Origin: Paenibacillus allorhizosphaerae
GTDB lineage: Bacteria > Bacillota > Bacilli > Paenibacillales > NBRC-103111
Assembly: GCF_910594985.1 (NCBI RefSeq)
Contig: NZ_CAJVCE010000004.1
Coordinates: forward strand, 248,001 to 312,000
Length of the DNA: 64,000 bases
Direction: 5' to 3'
Shown here: in pieces, positions 33,358 through 42,449 of the stretch
Layout: each line of letters starts with the position of its first letter
Numbering within the stretch: position 1 is the stretch's first letter
Made by a program: the position numbers and the translations under genes
Notes under the pieces: model-generated
The model's input: only the letters and a program-made list of their open reading frames with translations
What the model was told of the DNA's origin: nothing
Database searches by the model: none

Positions 33358-34926
33358 TTATTTCTGCTCCACATTCCGGTCGCCGATCGTTACGTCGATC
33401 GTCATCTTTTTGCCGTCGCGCATGACGCCGAACGATGCTTTATCGCTCACCTTCAGCTTTTTGATCGCCGCCACAAGGTCGTCGGACGTTTTCATTTTGG
33501 CGCCGTTCAGTTCGACAATGACGTCATACGGCCGTATGCCAGCCTGGAAAGCCGGGCTCTTGCGCTCTACCGTAGCAACGATCGCGCCGTCGGTACTGTC
33601 GAGTTTCAGTTCGGAAAGCCATTCTTTATCGACGTTCTGCAATTGTACGCCGATATAAGGAGCCGGTTCCTTCGGAATTTTCACGTTGTTTTTCAAGTTG
33701 TCGAGTACAGCCGAGATGGTGCTGGTCGGAATGGCAAAGCCGATCCCCTGTGCCTGCGAGCTGACCGCGGTATTAATCCCGATAACCTCGCCGTTCAAGT
33801 TGAGCAGCGGACCGCCGGAGTTGCCGGGGTTGATCGAAGCGTCCGTTTGCAGCAGATGCTTGTATTCCCGCGTACCTTTTTGGTCCGGAATGCTGATCGG
33901 GCGCTCTTTAGCGCTAAGGACGCCTACCGTTACCGTATGGTCAAAGCCGTACGGGTTGCCGATCGCAACGACCCAATCGCCTTGATTCAGGCTCTCCGCA
34001 CTGCCGAGCGGAAGCGTCGGGAAATCTTTGTCCCCTTCGATCTTAAGCGCCGCGAGATCCAGATCGTAGCTGTTTCCGAGCAGCGTAGCTTTGAGCGGTT
34101 TGTCGTAACCTTGGACGGTTACCCAGATTTCGTCGGCACCGTCAATCACGTGCTCATTGGTCAAAATATATCCCGATTTCTCGAATATAAACCCGGTTCC
34201 CATTCCGCCGGGCTGCATTTGATCGGAGCTTTTCGGCTTTTGGCTGCCTCCGAGGTCATCCCCGAAAAACTGGCGGAAAAACGGATCGTCGAAGAACGGA
34301 TTGCCAGTGCGGCCGCTCGAGCTCTTCGCTTTCACTTTCGTTTCGATTTTCACGACGGCCGGGCTCGCTTGCTCCACGATTTGCGCAATGTTGTTCGGAC
34401 GTCCGAGATCAAGCGCCGACGGCTTTACGCCGCCGTTATTTGCCGAAGCCACAGGCGCGGTACCCGACGAGCCGCTGCCGGTCATGACGCCTTGGGCCCC
34501 GGTGAACAAATTCATTTTATCGGAAGCGAACATCAGAGCGCCGACAACGACGACGCCGGCCATGAAGGAAGCGAACACGCTCTTGAAGCCCGCTCCGGAC
34601 TTCTTCGCATTGCCAAGCTGCCAACTGCCCATCGGCGGTCCGCTCGAATCGTCCGCAGGCCCGTAGCTGAATGGCCGCAGCGGTTTCGGCGGCGTTACCT
34701 CCACAGGCGTCGATCCTTCGCTGTCACGGGCGGTCGTATCTGCCGCATTCGGGTTAAAAGGACCGTAGGAAAAATAATGAGACGTCCGCTCCTGCTGGGA
34801 GTGGGTGGCCGATGTCGGTTCGTTTTGTTGTTGGGGTTCGTCGCGTCTCATAGGATCGTTATACTTGGCATCGTCTTGCGGACGACGAAAGAAGTCATTG
34901 TAGTTATTGTTGTTATTATTGTCCAT
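33358..34926 (-). CDS. htrA: HtrA/DegP-like membrane serine protease with PDZ domain
   Basis: 522 residues from ATG 34926 (TGGAGG eight bases upstream). A long Asn/Pro-rich cytoplasmic tail (1-113) leads to one membrane helix (about 115-134), then a trypsin-like domain with catalytic His259 (TNEHVID), Asp290 (DLDLAALKI) and Ser370 (NPGNSGGPL), and a C-terminal PDZ domain (about 415-510). It degrades or refolds damaged exported proteins. The tail is longer than in most Bacillus HtrA paralogues. Confidence 0.92.
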   Translation of the reverse strand: MDNNNNNNYNDFFRRPQDDAKYNDPMRRDEPQQQNEPTSATHSQQERTSHYFSYGPFNPNAADTTARDSEGSTPVEVTPPKPLRPFSYGPADDSSGPPMGSWQLGNAKKSGAGFKSVFASFMAGVVVVGALMFASDKMNLFTGAQGVMTGSGSSGTAPVASANNGGVKPSALDLGRPNNIAQIVEQASPAVVKIETKVKAKSSSGRTGNPFFDDPFFRQFFGDDLGGSQKPKSSDQMQPGGMGTGFIFEKSGYILTNEHVIDGADEIWVTVQGYDKPLKATLLGNSYDLDLAALKIEGDKDFPTLPLGSAESLNQGDWVVAIGNPYGFDHTVTVGVLSAKERPISIPDQKGTREYKHLLQTDASINPGNSGGPLLNLNGEVIGINTAVSSQAQGIGFAIPTSTISAVLDNLKNNVKIPKEPAPYIGVQLQNVDKEWLSELKLDSTDGAIVATVERKSPAFQAGIRPYDVIVELNGAKMKTSDDLVAAIKKLKVSDKASFGVMRDGKKMTIDVTIGDRNVEQK

Positions 34927-35115
34927 AGCGATAACCTCCATTAAAAATAAGGCTTCCTGCGAGTATCAATAGTCAGCTGCTTTCGAGCTATGAAAGCTTA
35001 AACTAGAAACCTAGCACAACTTTCTGCTCGTAAGACTTATTCTTGACTATATATTGCACTCGCAACCTTAAAGAAACCTTAAAGAAAAATAAATTGGAGG
35101 TAAAAATAAACGGTT

Positions 35116-35526
35116 TTACCGCCAGCTGCTCTCAACTTTCGCAAGCAGCGTTTTTGCCTGCTCGACCCATTTATCCCCGACGGCCGCATCTTTGTCCACC
35201 GGCTCCTGAAACTGGTTCACAAGCGCACCATACGTATGGATCGGAGCTTCTTTGTCCAATCCTTCATTATATATATGTTTCAATACGAACGGCTCACCGA
35301 TCCGGACAACGGCATCGGTCGAATCCGTATCGCCGTCCAGCTTGCCGTGCGTCACTTCGAACGGAATGCGCAGCCACACTTTGTGCGCCTCATCCAAATA
35401 CCGATCATAGCAGCCGTGATCGTATTCCCAATTTCCGCCGAGCGTGAATTCGAACGCATGCAGCTGGTGTCTTACTTTCTCAAAAGCTTCCTCTTTCCCG
35501 GTCAACTTCGAATCCAATGGAATCAT
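35116..35526 (-). CDS. YugN-like family protein
   Basis: 136 residues with YugN-type segments FEFTLGGNWEYDHGCYDRYLDE, YLRIPF-like VWLRIPFEVTHG, VVRIGEPFVLKHIYNEGLD and QFQEPVDKDAAV. A cytoplasmic conserved protein of Bacillales with no known function. Single-gene unit. Confidence 0.8.
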   Translation of the reverse strand: MIPLDSKLTGKEEAFEKVRHQLHAFEFTLGGNWEYDHGCYDRYLDEAHKVWLRIPFEVTHGKLDGDTDSTDAVVRIGEPFVLKHIYNEGLDKEAPIHTYGALVNQFQEPVDKDAAVGDKWVEQAKTLLAKVESSWR

Positions 35527-35748
35527 TTCATTCTCCTCCGTTTTCTTCTAATTGGATATGTTATAGAATGAGCCGATTTCAGGAAAAGTATGCTTTGTTC
35601 GGAAACAGGAGAAACGCAAAATGACAGAAACGAACAATTCGTTTCCAGTGTCATTTTATCTTACGTATTTCGTTGACATACCTGTCACAAGGATTTTATA
35701 ATAAGGGGCGGAATGACTGTCTGCACGATTTCGAAGGAGATGAGCTTC

Positions 35749-37050
35749 ATGGATATAACCACGCTGAGCAACGGCCTGGATACGATCTGGGTCGTGCTTA
35801 CAGCCGCTATGATTTTGTTGATGGAAGGCGGCTTCGCGCTGCTAGAGGCCGGTTTTGTCCGGCAAAAAAACGCCGTCAGCATTATTATGAAAGTGTTTGT
35901 CGACATTACGTTCGGGGCATTGATCTTTTACTTTTTTGGGTTCGCTTTCATGTATGGCAAGGACTTGTTCGGGCTGATCGGCACAAGCGGCTTCATGATG
36001 GAAGGAGACCTAACGCATATAGAGCTATCGATCTCCCATGACACCTATTGGCTGTTCCAATGCGCATTTGTTATCGCGGTTATCTCCATCGTATCCGGCG
36101 CCGTCGCTGAACGCGTAAATTTCCGCGCCTATATACTGTATACCATTGCCATGACCGGGTTGATTTATCCGATAGCCGGCCACTGGGTATGGAGTGTGGG
36201 AGGCTGGCTCGGCGGTCTCGGCATGATCGATTTTGCCGGCTCCGCCGTCATTCACGCGCTTGGCGGATTTTCCGCGCTGGCGGCCGCAATCTTGATCGGG
36301 CCTCGCATCGGGAAGTTCGCAGAGAACGGCACTCCCAACATCGTTCCTCCGTCGAACCTGCCGCTCGCCTCGGTCGGCGCATTCATCTTATGGTTCGGCT
36401 GGTTCGGCTTTAACTCGGGAAGCACGCTGAGCGCCACGAACGCGAGTATCGGCCACATTGCGGTTACGACGATGCTGGCTGCAGCAGCCGGCGGCGCAAC
36501 GTGCATCTTATTCACGATGCTGCGCTACCGTAAAGCCGACCCGCCGATGGTCATCAACGGCTCGCTCGCGGGACTGGTCGGCATTACGGCCGGCTGCGCG
36601 TTCGTCAGCGACGGTGCCGCGATCCTGATCGGCGCGGTATGCGGCATCGCGATGGTATTCGCCACGGAGTTCCTCGAATCGCGACGCATCGACGACCCTG
36701 TAGGCGCGTTTGCCGTCCACGGCGTCAGCGGCAGTCTGGGGACGCTCGCTCTCGGCTTGTTTGCCAAGCCGGAACTGGCCGAAAGCGTCGGGAAAGGCTA
36801 CAGCGGACTGCTGTACGGCGGAGGGTTCCAGCTTCTCGGCGTCCAGGCGCTCGGGCTGGTTACCGTATCCGTATGGGGCTTCGCATTGACGTGGCTTTCC
36901 CTCAAGGTCATCGGCCGCTTCGTGCCGGTGCGCGTCAGCCGGGATGAAGAGCTTGTCGGGCTCGACGTCGGAATTCACGGGGTACCGGCGTACAGCGAGG
37001 AGCATGATTTTATCGAGATCGACCGACTAACGATGTCCAACAATAAATAA
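35749..37050 (+). CDS. amt: Ammonium transporter (Amt family)
   Basis: 433 residues and about eleven membrane helices. ATG 35749 has GAAGGAG upstream. Family motifs include LMEGGFALLEAGFVRQKN, GAVAERVNFRAYILYT, HWVWSVGGWLGGLGMIDFAGSAVIHALGG, WFGWFGFNSGS and DDPVGAFAVHGVSG with the pore histidines. It conducts ammonium/ammonia across the membrane. No glnK-type gene follows, unlike the common amtB-glnK pair. Confidence 0.94.
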   Translation: MDITTLSNGLDTIWVVLTAAMILLMEGGFALLEAGFVRQKNAVSIIMKVFVDITFGALIFYFFGFAFMYGKDLFGLIGTSGFMMEGDLTHIELSISHDTYWLFQCAFVIAVISIVSGAVAERVNFRAYILYTIAMTGLIYPIAGHWVWSVGGWLGGLGMIDFAGSAVIHALGGFSALAAAILIGPRIGKFAENGTPNIVPPSNLPLASVGAFILWFGWFGFNSGSTLSATNASIGHIAVTTMLAAAAGGATCILFTMLRYRKADPPMVINGSLAGLVGITAGCAFVSDGAAILIGAVCGIAMVFATEFLESRRIDDPVGAFAVHGVSGSLGTLALGLFAKPELAESVGKGYSGLLYGGGFQLLGVQALGLVTVSVWGFALTWLSLKVIGRFVPVRVSRDEELVGLDVGIHGVPAYSEEHDFIEIDRLTMSNNK

Positions 37051-37107
37051 ACGGTATTGGACCGCCGGCGAACTAACCATGCCGCGGCCATGCACCGGCC
37101 ATACAGC

Positions 37108-37134
37108 GCTCCTCCTGTTCGGAGGAGCTTTTTT
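37108..37134 (+). terminator. Terminator of amt
   Basis: GCTCCTCC and GGAGGAGC form an 8-bp stem with a five-base loop, followed by six T. Confidence 0.85.
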
Positions 37135-37293
37135 GATGCACAAAAAAAAGCTCCGACAACCGTACTCCCGGTTGGACAAAGCCTGCCTTTGCGGATACAT
37201 ACTTGTTTATAAAAAGAAAAAGCTCCTGTACATGGAGCCGTTACGGAATGCAACATTCGCGGCGTGGATCGATCCTGGTTAAAGCAAAGAGGC

Positions 37294-37671
37294 TCAGCCC
37301 AATTCCTTCTCCAACTCCTCGCTGACGTTCACAAGGTCGGTCGGGCGGCTTTGCTGCAAAATGTCGCGTGCGTTTTCGATCTCCAGCCGCAGCTTGCGAA
37401 TTTGTTCCATCGGTTTCTTCACATAGTGGATATATTCAACGGCCAGATGATGATCCGGCTTTTTCCCCGCAAACATTCGGCGTAAAGCTGACATGGATTG
37501 ATAGTTTCGTTCTTCGATCATCCGTTTTTTCTCGTAACGCTGCACAGCCTGCTCAATCTCGGCAATTTGCTCCTCTTTGCGAGCGATGAATGCTTCTAAA
37601 AACGGGTACACTTCGGCCGCTTTCCGTTTGTTCACCTGTACCAGGCCCCCTGACCATAACGCATTCAGCAT
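37294..37671 (-). CDS. Unrecognised coiled-coil protein, 125 aa
   Basis: A soluble, charged, almost wholly helical protein. Residues 30-60 (ARKEEQIAEIEQAVQRYEKKR) and 85-115 (EQIRKLRLEIENARDILQQ) look like coiled coils, with a basic linker MSALRRMFAGKKPDHH between. No signal peptide or membrane segment. I do not recognise the family. It stands alone between amt and a spore-protein gene. Confidence 0.55.
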   Translation of the reverse strand: MLNALWSGGLVQVNKRKAAEVYPFLEAFIARKEEQIAEIEQAVQRYEKKRMIEERNYQSMSALRRMFAGKKPDHHLAVEYIHYVKKPMEQIRKLRLEIENARDILQQSRPTDLVNVSEELEKELG

Positions 37672-37840
37672 GAAACATCACCTATCCGATAATGTAAACA
37701 ATGATTACAACACACTTATTTTACAACAAATCAATCGCTTTGAAAACAAAAAAATTTGAAAAACAATGGACTATGGCAATAATGTTAACATTAAAAAAAA
37801 TTATGTAACTCATTACGCTGCTTGGATATAGCATGGATAG

Positions 37841-37883
37841 AAAAAGGAAACCCGGACGCTCTATCATCGCAGGTTCCCTTTTT
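37841..37883 (-). terminator. Terminator of the small spore-protein gene
   Basis: AAAAAGGAAACC pairs with GGTTCCCTTTTT with one mismatch; T run follows on the reverse strand. Confidence 0.75.
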
Positions 37884-37907
37884 AAAGATTTGTATAGTTA
37901 CGCGCAA

Positions 37908-38057
37908 TTACACGTTTTGATTTTCATTTTCAAATTGATTCGCGTTTTGGCTCGCGTTATTTTGAGCCGCTTGCTGCTGCTTCGCGTTAACCGCCACTTC
38001 TTGCGCAAACTCGGCGTCGTTGTTGTTCTGTTTGCGGTTTTTGTTGTTTTTCGCCAT
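37908..38057 (-). CDS. Gamma-type small acid-soluble spore protein, short
   Basis: 49 residues, rich in Asn, Gln, Ala and Lys, with the AEFAQEV...KQQQAAQNN pattern that resembles the AEFASETxxQQVKQQN repeat of gamma-SASP (SspE). Excellent ribosome site GGAGGTGATAACC before the ATG at 38057. Such proteins store amino acids in the spore core. The assignment rests on composition and a short motif. Confidence 0.6.
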   Translation of the reverse strand: MAKNNKNRKQNNNDAEFAQEVAVNAKQQQAAQNNASQNANQFENENQNV

Positions 38058-38118
38058 GGTTATCACCTCCCGTTCCTCCATTAGTATGGACAAGAGCAGG
38101 TGGACTATGACAGGAAAT

Positions 38119-38772
38119 TTAAAACAACAGTTCATTTTTCAACTGGTTCCATAACGTTTCGTTAATTTTTCCATTGCCTTTTTTGACGACAAACACGTTG
38201 AGCGTTTTTTTGCCCCATTCCTTGTAGACCTGATCCTTCGTTTCAAAATACAGATCGATGCGATTGCCCTTAATCGCTCCGCCCGTATCGGCCACGACGC
38301 CGTATCCGTACCCTGGAATGTACAGTACGGTACCGATCGGAAAGACGCTCGGGTCAGCGGCAATCGTCGAGAACGATCCAACGTCGCGGGTTACCTTCAT
38401 ACCCGAGTAGGTGAGGCCGTATTCGGGATGCCCCGGATTTTTGCCTGTCGATTCTCTGCCTGCATAGTAACCGGTCGCGATGACTTCCACCGCTTTGAAT
38501 TTCGTTAAATCCTGATCTTGATGCGGGAAGAGCTTATAGTTTTTCGCCCGCGCCTGTATTTGGCCGCCTGTCGTTCCTTTGATGGCGGATACCGGCTGTA
38601 TCTCGTTTTTCCCGGCGCTTGCACCGGATGAACCTGCTTTGATCTCGGCGACCGGAGAAGGAAGCTTTGCGCTTCCGATCGATTGCCCATCTTGTTCAAA
38701 CCACATCAATACGGACAGCATCAGAACGATGAGACAAATCCATTTTGCATGGCTTGCGGTTTTTGGTAACAT
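38119..38772 (-). CDS. 3D-domain cell-wall protein
   Basis: 217 residues: N-terminal membrane or signal helix ([14 protein letters not shown]), a linker, and a C-terminal 3D domain with [63 protein letters not shown]. The aspartates of the 3D motif match MltA/RpfB-type lytic enzymes, so it probably cleaves or remodels peptidoglycan outside the membrane. ATG 38772 is preferred over 38847. Confidence 0.85.
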   Translation of the reverse strand: MLPKTASHAKWICLIVLMLSVLMWFEQDGQSIGSAKLPSPVAEIKAGSSGASAGKNEIQPVSAIKGTTGGQIQARAKNYKLFPHQDQDLTKFKAVEVIATGYYAGRESTGKNPGHPEYGLTYSGMKVTRDVGSFSTIAADPSVFPIGTVLYIPGYGYGVVADTGGAIKGNRIDLYFETKDQVYKEWGKKTLNVFVVKKGNGKINETLWNQLKNELLF

Positions 38773-38863
38773 ATGTTTCGTTAAACCTCCCCTTAATATA
38801 AGAGGCTGTCCATCGAAAATAAAATATATACATAAACCGGTGAACATTGCATTGCAAATAAAT

Positions 38864-38943
38864 AAAAGCCCGTCTCCAAGAAGCGCTTTTCGCCACAGCA
38901 GTGTGCTGCGGTCAAATCAGAGCCAAGCTTGAGAGACAGGCTT
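38864..38943 (-). terminator. Terminator of thrS
   Basis: Reverse strand AAGCCTGTCTC pairs with GAGACGGGCTT at the base of a long branched hairpin, followed by TTATTTATT. Confidence 0.65.
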
Positions 38944-38970
38944 AAATTGTTCATGTCGACGTTAGCCGAC

Positions 38971-40908
38971 TTATACTTGTTTGGAGCGAATATCTTCGTT
39001 GATTAACCCAATGACCGCATCCAAGCTTTGCGCTCCAAGATCGCCTTGGCCGCGGCGGCGTACGGAAACGCTGTTGGAGCTGACTTCGTTCTCTCCGACG
39101 ACGAGCATGTAAGGGATTTTTTCGAGCTGTGCCTCGCGGATTTTGTAGCCGAGCTTCTCATTGCGGAGATCCGCTTCTACGCGAATGCCCGCCTGCGTCA
39201 GCTTGTCTTCCACCTCTTTGGCATAGCCGTCGAAGTTGCCGGAGACCGGCAGCACTTTGGCTTGTACCGGACACAGCCATGTCGGCAGCGCACCGGCGAA
39301 ATTTTCGAGCAGGAACGCCGTCATCCGCTCCATTGTCGAGATGATGCCGCGATGAATGACGACAGGGCGATGCTTCTGTCCGTCGGCGCCGACATATTCG
39401 AGCTGGAACCGTTCGGGCAGCAGGAAGTCGAGCTGAGCGGTCGACAGCGTCTCTTCTTTCTTCAGCGCCGTCTTGATCTGTACGTCCAGCTTCGGCCCGT
39501 AGAACGCCGCTTCGCCTTCCGCTTCGAAGAACGGCAAGCCCAGCTCTTCGACGACTTCGCGCAGCATGCGTTGGGACATTTCCCACATTTCGTCGTTCTG
39601 GAAGTATTTCTCGGTATCTTTCGGATCGCGGTAAGACAAGCGGAAGCGGTATTCTTTGATTCCGAAATCTTCATACACCTGACGAATCAGATTGACTACA
39701 CGGGCGAATTCTTCCTTGATTTGATCCGGCCGGCAAAAAATATGCGCATCGTTAAGCGTCATCGCCCGAACGCGATGCAAACCGGTCAAAGCGCCGGACA
39801 TTTCGTACCGGTGCATCGTGCCAAGCTCGGCTATCCGGATCGGCAGGTCGCGGTAGCTGCGCATGTCGCTCTTGTACACCATCATATGGTGCGGACAGTT
39901 CATCGGGCGAAGCACAAGCTCCTCGTTATCCATGATCATCTTCGGAAACATGTCTTCCTGATAATGGTCCCAGTGGCCGCTCGTTTTATACAGCTCAACA
40001 TTGGCGAGCACCGGAGTATAAACGTGCTGGTAGCCGAGACGCTCCTCCAGGTCGACGATGTAGCGTTCCATCGTGCGGCGCACTTTCGCTCCGTGCGGCA
40101 GCCACAGCGGCAAGCCTTGACCGACTTCGTTCGAGAAGGTGAACATTTTCAGCTCTTTGCCGAGTTTGCGGTGATCGCGTTTTTTCGCTTCCTCCAGCAG
40201 ATGGAGATGCTCGTCCAATTCGGCTTTTTTCGGGAATGCCGTACCGTAAATACGCTGGAGCATTTTGTTCTTCGAATCTCCGCGCCAATAAGCACCCGCT
40301 ACGCTGAGCAGCTTGAACGCTTTAATGCGCCCGGTTGAAGGCAAGTGAGGTCCGCGGCACAGGTCGAAAAATTCGCCTTGATCATAGATGGTAATGACCG
40401 AAGATTCCGGTAAATCGCGGATCAATTCCAGCTTCAGCGGGTCTTCCAGCTCGGAGAAAATACGGATCGCTTCCTCGCGACTGACCACGCGGCGGGTGAT
40501 CGGCAAGTTCTCCTGAACGATGCGCTCCATTTCTTTCTCGATTTTCGCGAGATCGTCCGGCGTGAGCGAATTTTCCATATCGATATCGTAATAGAACCCG
40601 TCCTCAATGACCGGACCGATGCCCAGCTTCACATGTTTCTCGCCATAAACGCGTTTAATCGCCTGCGCCATCAAGTGCGCCGTGCTGTGCCGGTACACCT
40701 CAAGGCCGTCGCCGCTATCCAACGTTACGATTTCAAGCGAAGCGTCTGCGTTAAGCGGCGTGCTTAAGTCTACCAGCTTCCCGTCCACTTTGCCGACAAC
40801 CGCATTTTTTTTAAGACCGGAGCTGATCGATCCGGCTACTTCTTCTACCGTCGTTCCGGCATTGTACTCGCGAACCGCGCCATCCGGAAAAGTAACTTTT
40901 ACTGACAT
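38971..40908 (-). CDS. thrS: Threonyl-tRNA synthetase
   Basis: 645 residues with TGS domain (1-60), editing domain with [10 protein letters not shown] and HLPSTG, class II catalytic core with zinc ligands in [29 protein letters not shown] [19 protein letters not shown] motif 2, and a C-terminal anticodon-binding domain. Start at 40908 follows GAGGAGG; the longer reading from 40956 lacks this. A T-box leader precedes it, so expression rises when tRNA-Thr is uncharged. Confidence 0.96.
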   Translation of the reverse strand: MSVKVTFPDGAVREYNAGTTVEEVAGSISSGLKKNAVVGKVDGKLVDLSTPLNADASLEIVTLDSGDGLEVYRHSTAHLMAQAIKRVYGEKHVKLGIGPVIEDGFYYDIDMENSLTPDDLAKIEKEMERIVQENLPITRRVVSREEAIRIFSELEDPLKLELIRDLPESSVITIYDQGEFFDLCRGPHLPSTGRIKAFKLLSVAGAYWRGDSKNKMLQRIYGTAFPKKAELDEHLHLLEEAKKRDHRKLGKELKMFTFSNEVGQGLPLWLPHGAKVRRTMERYIVDLEERLGYQHVYTPVLANVELYKTSGHWDHYQEDMFPKMIMDNEELVLRPMNCPHHMMVYKSDMRSYRDLPIRIAELGTMHRYEMSGALTGLHRVRAMTLNDAHIFCRPDQIKEEFARVVNLIRQVYEDFGIKEYRFRLSYRDPKDTEKYFQNDEMWEMSQRMLREVVEELGLPFFEAEGEAAFYGPKLDVQIKTALKKEETLSTAQLDFLLPERFQLEYVGADGQKHRPVVIHRGIISTMERMTAFLLENFAGALPTWLCPVQAKVLPVSGNFDGYAKEVEDKLTQAGIRVEADLRNEKLGYKIREAQLEKIPYMLVVGENEVSSNSVSVRRRGQGDLGAQSLDAVIGLINEDIRSKQV

Positions 40909-40940
40909 GACTGAATAACCTCCTCTGATTTGCAACAAAC

Positions 40941-40978
40941 AAAAAAAGCGCATCATCCCCAGAAGGGACGAGTGCGCT
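40941..40978 (-). terminator. T-box terminator of thrS
   Basis: AGCGCACTCGTCCC pairs with GGGGATGATGCGCT (imperfect), followed by seven T on the reverse strand; alternative to the antiterminator at 40981-40997. Confidence 0.85.
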
Positions 40979-41205
40979 TGGCTCGTGGTTCCACCCTAAA
41001 TTCGACTGAAGGCATCGCCATTAAGACCGGCCGTCAATCCTCGATGCATTCTGTAACGGGAATGGCCCGATGACCGATACTGGGTGCGAATGCACCGTTC
41101 CCTGCCACAGCTACGAAGGGGTAAACGAATGTCGCGGCACGGAAGGGATTTCAGCCCGGGTCCCTTCTCTCTGGACAGCACTTCAAACGTTCATGTCTTC
41201 GATCG
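40979..41205 (-). ncRNA. T-box riboswitch leader of thrS
   Basis: The reverse strand contains the T-box core AGGGTGGAACCACGAG (40981-40997) just before the terminator. Stem I must lie within about 41060-41205 (CAGAGAGAAGGGA and GAAATCCCTTC are there). A threonine specifier is expected; an ACA in GCGACATTCG near 41130 and an ACC nearby are candidates, but I could not fold the stem to decide. The 5' end reaches the end of ytxC. Confidence 0.85.
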
Positions 41206-41210
41206 TTGCC

Positions 41211-42140
41211 TTACCTTTTATTATATTCGGCGGCGGCTCCCCGGTCAAGGTTATGGCATAACCTGCAGTATCCGCACACTTCGACGCGGTTTTCGAATAT
41301 TTGCTGGATCGTGTGAATCACTTGCAGTTCCGGCTCGCGCGTATGGATATAAATTTGCTGAGGGGACACGGAAATGAGCGTGCTGACGATCATATCTTCG
41401 AAATTCATGTCCTTTTCAAGCATCTCCACCGTAACTACGGCTTCAGGATCATCGGTATTGATCTGTTCCATTCGGTCGTTCAGGAGCAAAAAGTCGTTTC
41501 CTCCCTTATGGATCAAATGAACGAATGGGATTCTCGCCTCCTGAATATAGACGAAATATTGCAATAACGAAATGAATTCCTGGTATTGCCGATCCATGAC
41601 GAACTCGTCCACGGCATATTCGGCTACGTCGCGCAGCTCATCGATGTAGGCGTGAAGCCGGAAACGGAGATAGCCTTCTAAATTCAAGTCCGTGTGCTCC
41701 TTCAAGTACTCGGCCAGTTCCGCAGAGATTTTGGCCTTGCGCCGCAAATACACATCGCCGGCCGCCTTCTCTCCCTCCCACTCGCCTGTCCCGCTTAACA
41801 TTTGCTCACAATAGCTCATAATGCGATCCATGTCTTCTTCTTTGTCGTAATGAAATTCTTGTTTTAACAAGTGACGCAATATGTGCCGTTCTTCCACGAG
41901 CAAAATATAGTCCGCGATCGCGTTCCCCGCCCATTCAAAAAGCGGATCCCCGTCGGTTTGCAATTGAAAACCGGGCAGCACTCCGCTCACCTCGATCAGA
42001 TGCATGCCTTCATGCCGGTTCATTGATATATGAATGTAATCTTTGTTATGTAACCGTTCCGAGGCGCTTGACACGATGCCAAACAACTGCCCCGCCTGCG
42101 CTTCCACACGATTCGTTAAGTGGATTGTAAAAAGCTTCAT
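41211..42140 (-). CDS. ytxC: Sporulation protein YtxC
   Basis: 309 residues with YtxC-type segments YILLVEERHILRHLL, FRLHAYIDELRDVAEYAVDEFVMDRQYQEFISLLQYFV and VHLIHKGGNDFLLLNDRMEQI. ATG 42140 follows AAAGGAG; the reading from 42149 begins upstream of it. In Bacillus it is expressed during sporulation; biochemical role unknown. It precedes thrS as in other Bacillales. Confidence 0.85.
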   Translation of the reverse strand: MKLFTIHLTNRVEAQAGQLFGIVSSASERLHNKDYIHISMNRHEGMHLIEVSGVLPGFQLQTDGDPLFEWAGNAIADYILLVEERHILRHLLKQEFHYDKEEDMDRIMSYCEQMLSGTGEWEGEKAAGDVYLRRKAKISAELAEYLKEHTDLNLEGYLRFRLHAYIDELRDVAEYAVDEFVMDRQYQEFISLLQYFVYIQEARIPFVHLIHKGGNDFLLLNDRMEQINTDDPEAVVTVEMLEKDMNFEDMIVSTLISVSPQQIYIHTREPELQVIHTIQQIFENRVEVCGYCRLCHNLDRGAAAEYNKR

Positions 42141-42363
42141 CCTTAACACTCCTTTCCTGCCGCAGCTCTCGTATAAAGTATATGGCCCGGAGTGCGCATA
42201 TATACAACAATCAGATTCCGACGGGCATAGTAATAAATGAGAGCAGTGCGTAATTCAGGGTGCCGAATCCGTAAGCTAGCGGATGGACGTTCGCAATCCG
42301 ATCGCATAAGGGAATACCCCTGGGCGCAACCCTTATTGAAGAAAAGCCGGCAATCAACGTTAT

Positions 42364-42378
42364 GATACATTACGTATA
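42364..42378. promoter_or_regulatory. Operator, upstream copy at the L,D-transpeptidase promoter
   Basis: GATACATTACGTATA, slightly degenerate, just upstream of the -35 box. Confidence 0.55.
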
Positions 42379-42380
42379 TT

Positions 42381-42421
42381 TTCACTTTCGAATTATCCGA
42401 TTTTATGATACTATTTGTATC
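42381..42421 (+). promoter_or_regulatory. Promoter and operator of the L,D-transpeptidase gene
   Basis: TTCACT (42381-42386), 17-bp spacer, TATGAT (42404-42409); GATACTATTTGTATC (42407-42421) overlaps the -10. It lies 43 bp from the upstream copy. The rest of 42141-42363 holds nothing I can name. Confidence 0.65.
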
Positions 42422-42449
42422 ATAAAATCAACGCTAAGGGAGGCTCCCG

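Noticed and set aside
33328-34944. A 538-codon forward frame opposite htrA
   Set aside because: Shadow of the protease gene, Arg/His-rich with no recognisable domain.
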